Shown here piece by piece: positions 1-5,006 of a stretch of 7,583 bases of DNA (its first letter is position 1; every line of letters begins with the position of its first letter). Below the pieces are notes generated by a model. It did not search any database and was not told the origin of the DNA. It saw only the letters and a list, made by a program, of their open reading frames with translations. Position numbers and translations under genes: made by a program. The stretch comes from JBGTGG01 sp964398945 (GTDB lineage Bacteria; Bacteroidota; Bacteroidia; Cytophagales; Cyclobacteriaceae): positions 1 through 7,583 of the forward strand of contig CAYNOT010000037.1 of assembly GCA_964398945.1 (NCBI GenBank), in the 5' to 3' direction.

Positions 1-19
1 ATAATTCTATTTTCTTCAT
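1..19 (-). CDS. Possible start of the next cassette gene (partial)
   Basis: An ATG on the minus strand at 19-17 opens a frame reading M-K-K-I-E-L before the window ends. It lies 32 bases beyond the end of the recombination site at 47-131, which is where a cassette gene would start, and the Met-Lys-Lys opening is typical of a bacterial N-terminus. Only six codons are visible, so neither the gene nor its product can be confirmed. Confidence 0.3.
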
Positions 20-46
20 TGTTGTATGTTGTCCAGAAAAATGCAC

Positions 47-131
47 GCTAACGCTTGGCTATGAAGCGTTACTTTTATCCTTTAAAAAATAATTAATCAA
101 AAGTAATGCTTTATAGCCGTTGTTGGGCGCC
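47..131 (-). repeat. attC-like recombination site, short type
   Basis: This is an imperfect inverted repeat of about 85 bases. On the minus strand it starts GCGCCCAACAACGGC and ends AAGCGTTAGCG. The arms pair as GGCTATAAAGCATTACTTTT against AAAAGTAACGCTTCATAGCC, with a short AT-rich loop at about 77-97. The first box, GCCCAAC, fits RYYYAAC. The last box, GTTAGCG, only partly fits GTTRRRY. The site lies 13 bases past the stop of the 143-residue gene, in the orientation expected of attC following its cassette gene. The fold and position are seen in the sequence; the role as an integron site is inferred. Confidence 0.6.
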
Positions 132-144
132 TGTGCAGTGTCAC

Positions 145-576
145 TCACTCTAGTTTTATAGTCTTAATATTTTCAAGTTTGTCCAAGTACTTCATCATTG
201 ATTCAGTTGTTATCGTCACTGTGATTCCGTCTTCTGATTCGTTCTCTTCTGATTCTCCAATGGCAACCAACTGTTGAGCAATATATATTGATTGAGCAGT
301 CGACACGTTGTCCACGTTTTTTGGCTTTTCCTTTTTAAACAAGTCCTGTGCAAATAGAAATGCTGTCACAAGGTCATTAAGATTATCTGAAGTCGTCCAT
401 GTCTTTTTGGCAAGATGGATTAACCAACTCCAAACTGTTTGTCCTTTGTATTCTACTGTTTCCCAAAGTCTCTCTTTAGCAATATTGTAGTCATACCCTG
501 GATTGATTCTCCCAATTATTCCAAATTCTTGGTCGATATCCCATTTTCCAAATTTTGTTAATATGTCCATAGTCAT
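145..576 (-). CDS. Hypothetical acidic protein, 143 aa
   Basis: I do not recognise this protein. It has no signal peptide and no membrane segment and is probably cytoplasmic. The N-terminal part (about residues 10-65) is rich in aromatic residues, with Trp at 12, 38, 49, 51 and 60. A predicted helical stretch (about 64-82) follows, then a lysine-rich patch (82-87), a very acidic linker around 108-116 (GESEENESED) and a lysine-rich C-terminus. The start at 576 (M-T-M-D) is the first ATG after the recombination site; a second ATG at 570 is equally possible. It is the only gene of cassette F, with 37 bases of leader after the site at 605-696 and 13 bases between its stop and the site at 47-131. 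No promoter or Shine-Dalgarno sequence is evident. Its reality rests on an intact frame that fills the cassette in the same direction as its neighbours. Confidence 0.75.
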   Translation of the reverse strand: MTMDILTKFGKWDIDQEFGIIGRINPGYDYNIAKERLWETVEYKGQTVWSWLIHLAKKTWTTSDNLNDLVTAFLFAQDLFKKEKPKNVDNVSTAQSIYIAQQLVAIGESEENESEDGITVTITTESMMKYLDKLENIKTIKLE

Positions 577-604
577 TAATTATTAGTGTCTGAATTTATT
601 GCAT

Positions 605-696
605 GGCGCCCAACTAGAGTGTATATGCTGTGGCGCTGATCCAAATATAAAAATAAAAAATCATCAGCGCCATGGCATATACACAACGTTGTGTGC
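605..696 (-). repeat. attC-like recombination site, short type
   Basis: This inverted repeat of about 92 bases has long, well-matched arms. GTGTATATGC, two mismatched bases, then GGCGCTGAT on one side pairs with the same series on the other, around an AT-rich loop at about 641-662. On the minus strand it ends in GTTGGGCGCC, and GTTGGGC fits GTTRRRY exactly; its opening box (ACACAAC) is a poorer match to RYYYAAC. The opening arm contains a perfect 14-base palindrome at 681-694 centred on AACGTT. Together with the site at 47-131 it brackets the 143-residue gene. Confidence 0.6.
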
Positions 697-860
697 AGTT
701 GACTCCTTCGTTTTACTCTGTCGCCTTTTTGGAAACGTAGTTGAGGCAGCTGTTCCATATCATTTCAGTGCCGTGTTTTTAAGTCCGGTCTATGGTCTAT
801 AAACCTGTCTATGGACTGTTGATTGGATGTCAAAAGTTATTTTTTTAGTTCTTGTTTCCG

Positions 861-1034
861 CTAAATCAGTCGGCAAGCCGTAGTTATCCGTTTGTAATCG
901 TTTATAGCTGGATACTGTCCAGCCGATCGTTTAACTTCGTCCAAGTCCTGTAACGGGGTCACCCGTTTGAAAGTGAAACTTTCCCCGGTCTCACCGCCAG
1001 GACTTGAAATCCAAAAGGATTTATACTGCCGCAT
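861..1034 (-). CDS. Candidate small ORF, 57 aa
   Basis: An ATG at 1034 opens a 57-codon frame ending in TAG at 863-861. The product begins M-R-Q-Y-K-S-F-W and contains a polar, charged middle part (PLQDLDEVKRSAGQYPAINDY). It shows no signal peptide and no membrane segment, and I recognise no family. An in-frame TAA two codons upstream fixes the start. In favour: it has the same strand as all neighbouring genes, and it is the longest frame lying wholly inside cassette E. Against: it is short, has no visible ribosome binding site, ends well before the downstream site and overlaps strong hairpins that could instead indicate RNA structure. Confidence 0.3.
   Translation of the reverse strand: MRQYKSFWISSPGGETGESFTFKRVTPLQDLDEVKRSAGQYPAINDYKRITTACRLI
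907..923. other. Short perfect hairpin
   Basis: GCTGGA at 907-912 and TCCAGC at 918-923 are perfect inverted copies separated by five bases. No run of T follows on either strand close enough to suggest an intrinsic terminator. It lies inside the candidate small ORF and may be part of a larger RNA fold with 942-1006. Confidence 0.4.
942..1006. other. Nested inverted repeats, possible structured RNA
   Basis: CAAGTCCTG at 942-950 is exactly repeated in inverted orientation as CAGGACTTG at 998-1006. Inside this frame, GAAAGT at 969-974 and ACTTTC at 978-983 form a second perfect stem with a three-base loop, and GGGG at 954-957 can pair with CCCC at 983-986. The nesting is directly visible. Whether it is a transcribed RNA, a protein-binding site or incidental to the ORF on the other strand cannot be told here. 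Confidence 0.4.
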
Positions 1035-1106
1035 ACTTTATCAAAACCGAACTGTCAATAAAAAAACTTTTGTAAAAACACCCACTTGTATTCTGGTGCC
1101 TCAATT

Positions 1107-1240
1107 GCATACAACGTTTGAGTTTATGACGGCTGCGGCTTTCGAAGCACGTCTTTGTCCCACGTGACCAAACGAAATTAAGAAAACTAAACTCTATAAT
1201 TACACTGAACCCGCAGCTGGCATAAACTTTTTGTTGGCGG
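1107..1240 (-). repeat. attC-like recombination site, long type
   Basis: This site of about 134 bases closes cassette D. On the minus strand it opens CCGCCAACAAAAAGTTTATG and ends AACTCAAACGTTGTATGC. The arms pair over AGTTTATG, a mismatch, then CAGCTGCGG on one side against CCGCAGCCG, a mismatch, then CATAAACT on the other. The loop of about 75 bases shares blocks with the other long sites: on the plus strand TGTCCCACG at 1156-1164, ACCAAACG, AAAACTAAACT and TTACACTGAACCC. The outer boxes only approximate RYYYAAC and GTTRRRY. Confidence 0.65.
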
Positions 1241-1295
1241 TAGTTTTTGTACACGAAGTTAATTACTAGGGAGCTTTGAATCTGTCGACTTTTCC

Positions 1296-1592
1296 TTATT
1301 GTGAGGTGTCCGCAAACCCAGTGATCTCAAATACCTTGCTATACTTATGGGTCCGTCCAGTCAAATTTTTATTCAGAAAGTCGGTTATGGGTTTGTTATC
1401 CAACGTGATGGAACCCGTTATAATGGATTTACCAGGATATAACTCAACATTTCCAACTTTGGTTTTTTGGAATGCCGTTATTTGTAGTCCCAATTCTGAT
1501 GGCTCAATTTTAAATACTTGTGAAAAAGGTTTGGAGGTCTCTTCAAACATATTGTCAAATATGTCGCTTATGTCTTCGTCTTGTGTACTCAT
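1296..1592 (-). CDS. Hypothetical protein, 98 aa
   Basis: I do not recognise this protein. It is small, has no signal peptide and no membrane segment, and is probably cytoplasmic. The N-terminus is strongly acidic (S-T-Q-D-E-D-I-S-D-I-F-D). The rest alternates hydrophobic and polar residues in a way that suggests a beta-rich fold, with segments such as LGLQITAFQKTKV and SIITGSITLDNKPI. It starts at an ATG 17 bases after the stop of the 233-residue gene, so the two are probably co-transcribed. It ends 55 bases before the recombination site at 1107-1240. The pairing with the gene upstream inside one cassette suggests, but does not show, that the two products act together. Confidence 0.7.
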   Translation of the reverse strand: MSTQDEDISDIFDNMFEETSKPFSQVFKIEPSELGLQITAFQKTKVGNVELYPGKSIITGSITLDNKPITDFLNKNLTGRTHKYSKVFEITGFADTSQ

Positions 1593-1609
1593 ATTTTTGA
1601 TGTTTGTTG

Positions 1610-2311
1610 TTAAGAGTTTTCGAAGTATGTGCTTATTGTCGTCTCGTCATTTAATATTTCAATGTAGACGTCATTTTCCACTACCAACTCGACAAATTTA
1701 TTGTACGAATAACAAAGCTTGTCTGTCAGCTGAGCAATGTCTGGATACAAAACCAGTATATCCTTTTTGTTTCTTAGTTTATTATAGAGTTCCTTGTTTT
1801 GTTTCTTTTGGTCTCCTTGGTCAGTATGTCCTTTATAATAATTGTCCACGAACTGCTCATTGATTGTTTCTGTAAAGGTTGTCGCGTGAGTTGTTCCGCT
1901 ATTTTCAAAGTCGTATGTCGGATGGTGGGTGAGAATAAATGACTTTGGGTGCTTAATGAAGTTAGCCCATTTTCTTATTCGTTGAAATACCTTAAAGTGC
2001 TTCGTTCGGTATGATTCCGGAAGCTGAATAATGTCAAACACTATTTCTATTCTTTCAACAAGTAGGTAGAGTAGGAGAATGTAAACCGTAAAGTCCTGCT
2101 GGATGTCCTCTAGTTCATCATGACGTTCGAGGTAATGGAGAATCATGTCCGAGCTGTCGGCAAAATTGCAACCTAAGCAGTTATGATGTTGTCCATCTAG
2201 TCCACCGAACGCCTCATGTATTTTACAAGAATTTGCAATCTCATCTTTATCAAATGCCTTCTCCAAAAATATCTTGTGACACTCTTTAAATTTCTCTGTT
2301 ACTGTCGGCAT
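1610..2311 (-). CDS. Hypothetical protein, 233 aa, Cys/His-rich N-terminus
   Basis: I do not recognise the family. The protein looks largely helical and cytoplasmic, with no signal peptide. Residues 29-48 contain C29, H32, H42, H43, C45 and C48, ending in H-N-C-L-G-C, a spacing that could bind a metal. A hydrophobic helix (about 75-97, YILLLYLLVERIEIVFDII) follows; its internal Glu and Arg make it more likely a buried helix than a membrane segment. Residues 111-131 (RIRKWANFIKHP, then SFILTHHP) form a striking conserved-looking block that may be an active or binding site. It is the first gene of cassette D, with 64 bases of leader after the site at 2368-2499, and is followed after 17 bases by the 98-residue gene. 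The start at 2311 is the first ATG of the frame. Confidence 0.8.
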   Translation of the reverse strand: MPTVTEKFKECHKIFLEKAFDKDEIANSCKIHEAFGGLDGQHHNCLGCNFADSSDMILHYLERHDELEDIQQDFTVYILLLYLLVERIEIVFDIIQLPESYRTKHFKVFQRIRKWANFIKHPKSFILTHHPTYDFENSGTTHATTFTETINEQFVDNYYKGHTDQGDQKKQNKELYNKLRNKKDILVLYPDIAQLTDKLCYSYNKFVELVVENDVYIEILNDETTISTYFENS

Positions 2312-2367
2312 ATTAAAGTGTCATTTGTCGTCCGTTATTTTGAAACCAAATCTTTATTAAAAAAATT

Positions 2368-2499
2368 ACCGCCAACGTTTGGCTATAACCAGTGGCGGCT
2401 TTCGAAGCCGTCATTGTCCACCGTGACCAAACGTAGTAACGAATATAAAACTTTATACTTACTCATCACCCGCCATTGGTTATAGCTTTTGTTGGGCGC
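2368..2499 (-). repeat. attC-like recombination site, long type
   Basis: This site of about 132 bases closes cassette C. On the minus strand it opens GCGCCCAACAAAAGC, where GCCCAAC fits RYYYAAC exactly, and ends AACGTTGGCGG. The arms AGCTATAACCAATGGCGG and CCGCCACTGGTTATAGCC pair with few mismatches; the AAAA and CAAAC next to the outer boxes stay unpaired, as in the spacer of attC. The loop shares TGTCC and GTGACCAAACG with the site at 1107-1240. The stop codon of the DUF4261 gene is 9 bases away. Confidence 0.7.
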
Positions 2500-2508
2500 T
2501 GTAATTTC

Positions 2509-3366
2509 TTAGTAACTCACTTTTAATGTAGTTCCCTCTACCTGAACTCCTTGAGATCTTGACAACTTTATTTTTTGATCTGCTGTTAACCCAATTGTCT
2601 CACCGTCTTTCAAAGTCACATTACTTAAGATTACATAGTGGCTTAAATTAAAAAGCATCTCATGAATTTCTTCTTTAGAATGCTTGGAGTTCAATATTTC
2701 CATTTCGTCAAATCCAAATTCTTTGAGTCCGAAAGTATAACCGTTGTTTTTGTCATTGTCGTCTCGTAGTCCGATGTAAATCCAATTCATTAACGGCAAG
2801 CTGTCGTCCGTCATAGATTTAGCATTATCAACGTAAAATGCTGTTGGTAGAACTAAAGTCTGGTTACCCAAATAAATTCCAAGAGCGTTCGTATTTGTCA
2901 AAATAGATGTAGCTACTTTGGTGAAGGTTCTAAACATTTTTAATTTATTGTCACCAGTCGAAGTAACTGAAATTATAATATGCCCTTTGTGTTTTGGTGT
3001 CAAGTCCTTAGCGTCTGGCCACAAATAAGATATTTGACTTGGAAATTCTAACTCGTCACCTGGAATAGGAACGTCCATTAACATTATAGCAATTTGAGAA
3101 CCCTTTAATTGAATTACTGCTATGCCTTTTTCCTCGTCAGTGTCTTGTCCGGTTATGGTTATGTCGTACTTGTATTGTAGTTCTCCAATTACTTTTTTAA
3201 AGTCAATCTTTGAAATGTCGTTTAGCAACACCATCCCTAAAACTGTGCTAGATTGTTTGTCTGTCTTTGTCTCAGGATTGTCACCTTTGAAAATTTTGTT
3301 AATAAAACCGAACATGGTTAATGCTGTTAAAATTACTGCCCCAATTATAATTGATTTCTTTGTCAT
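2509..3366 (-). CDS. DUF4261 domain protein, membrane-anchored, 285 aa
   Basis: The protein has a single N-terminal hydrophobic segment at about residues 5-24, behind M-T-K-K, so it is probably anchored in the inner membrane or exported. The remainder resembles DUF4261: HIIISVTSTGD (129-139), the ALGIYLGNQ segment (161-169), WIYIGLRDD (195-203), YTFGLKEFGFDEMEI (210-224) and LKDGETIGL (252-260). The biochemical role of the family is not established. The start at 3366 is chosen because it puts Met-Thr-Lys-Lys directly before the hydrophobic segment; the frame is also open back to a TTG at 3393, but that TTG lies in the end box of the recombination site. It is the only gene of cassette C, with a 27-base leader and no recognisable promoter. 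The domain name is from memory of the family pattern, not from a search. Confidence 0.8.
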   Translation of the reverse strand: MTKKSIIIGAVILTALTMFGFINKIFKGDNPETKTDKQSSTVLGMVLLNDISKIDFKKVIGELQYKYDITITGQDTDEEKGIAVIQLKGSQIAIMLMDVPIPGDELEFPSQISYLWPDAKDLTPKHKGHIIISVTSTGDNKLKMFRTFTKVATSILTNTNALGIYLGNQTLVLPTAFYVDNAKSMTDDSLPLMNWIYIGLRDDNDKNNGYTFGLKEFGFDEMEILNSKHSKEEIHEMLFNLSHYVILSNVTLKDGETIGLTADQKIKLSRSQGVQVEGTTLKVSY

Positions 3367-3385
3367 ATTTGTCACGGAAATTATT

Positions 3386-3518
3386 GCGCCCAACGCCTAG
3401 CTATAAGACGTATGCGTGTAAATACCTACATCTTAGTCCCACGTTGCTGGCGAAATTTACTAGCACACACTTTAAGAACCTACAATATAGCATATGTATT
3501 ATAGCTGATGTTGGTGGC
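3386..3518 (-). repeat. attC-like recombination site, long type
   Basis: This site of about 133 bases closes cassette B. On the minus strand it opens GCCACCAACATCAGC and ends CTAGGCGTTGGGCGC; the final box GTTGGGC fits GTTRRRY exactly. The arms AGCTATAATACATATGC and GCATACGTCTTATAGCT pair with two mismatches. Its loop is more diverged from the other long sites but keeps AGTCCCACGTT on the plus strand. The stop codon of the serine hydrolase gene is 17 bases away. Confidence 0.7.
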
Positions 3519-3535
3519 TGGCCTCAACACCTCAC

Positions 3536-4810
3536 TTATAGTATGCTCAATAATTCTCCTAATAGTTTATTTTCAATTGCCTCGTTCTTTTTCAATGGAT
3601 TCCATTCTTGTATAATGACTGCGATAATTCTCTTGTCAGGAATCAGGATAATATGTTGCCCACCTTTACCTCTTGCTGTATAAATTGTTCTATTGTCCTT
3701 CGTTTTAAGAATCCACCAACAAAATCCGTAACCAACCTCATCATAACTCTCAAGTGAGCGAAACTCTTCACTTGTATTAGTATAATTCGCTAATGTTTTA
3801 TCAATCCAGGCCGAATCCAGTACTTGCTTACCGTCAATATTTCCCTTATTAAGAAACAGTTCACCAAATCGTGCAAGGTCACGAGCTGTATAGTATGATT
3901 CGTCACCCCCTACGTGATATCCATCAACCTCTCGCCAAAACCCATTCTTAATTCCGAGTGGCGCGAATAAGACCTTGTCAGCAAACTCCTTTGTAGATTG
4001 TCCGGTACTTTTGGCTACAATGGCAGATAGGACATTCTGAGACCCTGTGAAGTACTTAAACTCAGTATTAGGCATTACATGAAGATATTCTTTTGTAACG
4101 CATTGTTCTACTGTCTGAAAGCCGTCCCCACCGGTCCATCCTCCGCGCATTGACAGCAAATGCTTGATGGTTAATGCTTTTTTAAAGTCTCCGAACGGGT
4201 TATTTTGATACTCAGGAAAAAATGGTAAAACTAAGTCGTCCTCTGATTTGATATAATCATGTTGAATTGCCAGTCCAACAAGTGCAGAGGTTACACTCTT
4301 TGTCACTGAATGAACATTGAAAGCACTATGCTTTGTTGTGCCCGAGAAATATTTCTCAACAATCAGTTTATCATCTTTCACAATCAACAATCCCCGAAGT
4401 CTGCTCCATTCATCCAGCTTGTCGAAATAGGCAGAAAACATTTTATTATCGTAACCATAATTCTCAGGCGTTTCAGTTTTCCATTCGTAAGGCTCATAGT
4501 CGACTTCAAAAGATTGAGATTTGCAGAACGGTGGATTTAAGGTAAGAGGGTGCCATTTAAACGTGAAGTTTAAGAAATTAATAATTCCCATTAGAATTAC
4601 AATCGAAGCAAAACCAGTTAAGAGTTTTGCCTTTAAGTCCGTCTTGCTTTTCCGAATCAGCGAAACAAGAGTAACTATCAATAAAACAAATGACAGAAAG
4701 TACTCTATTAAATTAGGGTAAGGGAAGTAGTAATATTTTGATTTTATAATGAATCCTAAAACGATAAATACAAGTGTAATTGTCGCAAAAAGTAAAATGT
4801 GTTTTCTCAT
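3536..4810 (-). CDS. Membrane-anchored serine hydrolase, beta-lactamase fold, 424 aa
   Basis: This protein belongs to the large class C beta-lactamase/penicillin-binding-protein-like serine hydrolase superfamily, whose members include esterases, peptidases and amide hydrolases; true beta-lactamase activity should not be assumed. The nucleophile motif SxxK is S168-V-T-K171, in the context HSVTKSVTSALVGLAI. YFTGSQN (253-259) fits the Tyr-containing second motif, and GKGGQ (381-385) stands where KTG or HxG is usual. LLSMRGGW (218-225) is also typical. Three hydrophobic segments lie at about residues 4-23, 34-53 and 63-82, so the catalytic domain is probably held on the outer face of the inner membrane. 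The start at 4810 (M-R-K-H) directly precedes the first segment. It is the only gene of cassette B, with a 51-base leader. The substrate is unknown. Confidence 0.88.
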   Translation of the reverse strand: MRKHILLFATITLVFIVLGFIIKSKYYYFPYPNLIEYFLSFVLLIVTLVSLIRKSKTDLKAKLLTGFASIVILMGIINFLNFTFKWHPLTLNPPFCKSQSFEVDYEPYEWKTETPENYGYDNKMFSAYFDKLDEWSRLRGLLIVKDDKLIVEKYFSGTTKHSAFNVHSVTKSVTSALVGLAIQHDYIKSEDDLVLPFFPEYQNNPFGDFKKALTIKHLLSMRGGWTGGDGFQTVEQCVTKEYLHVMPNTEFKYFTGSQNVLSAIVAKSTGQSTKEFADKVLFAPLGIKNGFWREVDGYHVGGDESYYTARDLARFGELFLNKGNIDGKQVLDSAWIDKTLANYTNTSEEFRSLESYDEVGYGFCWWILKTKDNRTIYTARGKGGQHIILIPDKRIIAVIIQEWNPLKKNEAIENKLLGELLSIL

Positions 4811-4853
4811 TCAGTCAACTTGCTTTTGTGTGTCGTAATCATTTTAGAGGCTT

Positions 4854-4989
4854 GCCACCAACGTTTGTGCATAAGCAGTGGCGGGAGTCTGAAGCGCCTC
4901 ACTGTCCCACGACACCAAACGTTATTTGAAAAACTAAACTACAAATTTACACTGAACCCCGCCATTGATTATGCATTTTGTTGGGTGGC
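4854..4989 (-). repeat. attC-like recombination site, long type
   Basis: This site of about 136 bases closes cassette A. On the minus strand it opens GCCACCCAACAAAATGC, where ACCCAAC fits RYYYAAC exactly, and ends GCACAAACGTTGGTGGC. The arms TGCATAATCAATGGCGGG and CCCGCCACTGCTTATGCA pair with few mismatches, and the outer GCCACC/GGTGGC bases also pair. The loop shares TGTCCCACG, ACCAAACG, AAAACTAAACT and TTACACTGAACCC on the plus strand with the site at 1107-1240. Its outer half is almost identical to the partial site at 7523-7583. The stop of the nearest gene is 17 bases away. Confidence 0.72.
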
Positions 4990-5006
4990 GTTTTACTATA
5001 GCTGTC

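Larger units (their letters stand above)
697..1106. other. Cassette E interior without a clear gene
   Basis: This stretch of about 410 bases between two recombination sites holds no convincing gene. It contains the 57-codon minus-strand ORF at 861-1034, a large inverted repeat at 942-1006 with a smaller hairpin inside it, and another hairpin at 907-923. The frame of the 57-codon ORF continues toward lower coordinates with in-frame stops at 861-863, 837-839 and 765-767. The stretches between the stops still look protein-like (for example D-R-F-I-D-H-R-P-D-L-K). The cassette could therefore hold a small gene, a decayed gene or a structured RNA. Confidence 0.6.

Noticed and set aside
47..131. 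Intrinsic terminator for the 143-residue gene
   Set aside because: The stem is AT-rich and is not followed by a clear T-run outside the loop; its end boxes fit a recombination site better.
576..758. Minus-strand open frame of 60 codons
   Set aside because: It reads completely through the recombination site at 605-696 and into the next cassette, which a genuine cassette gene should not do. Its first part may be a remnant of cassette E.
1021..1254. Minus-strand open frame of 77 codons
   Set aside because: More than half of it is the recombination site at 1107-1240 read as protein.
1276..1863. Plus-strand open frame of 195 codons
   Set aside because: It starts at TTG, lies antisense to the two genes of cassette D and spans the gap between them. 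Its product is Cys-rich and low in charged residues, unlike a real protein, and it runs against every other gene.
1941..1985. HEPN ribonuclease motif (R-x4-6-H) in the 233-residue protein
   Set aside because: The closest arrangement is R113 to H121, with seven residues between, outside the usual spacing; the resemblance is too weak to name the domain.
47..4989. Inverted repeats as ends of insertion sequences or as MITEs
   Set aside because: There is no transposase and no evident target-site duplication. Each repeat follows a gene in one fixed orientation with attC-like end boxes, which fits cassettes better. A MITE-like origin cannot be fully excluded without genome context.
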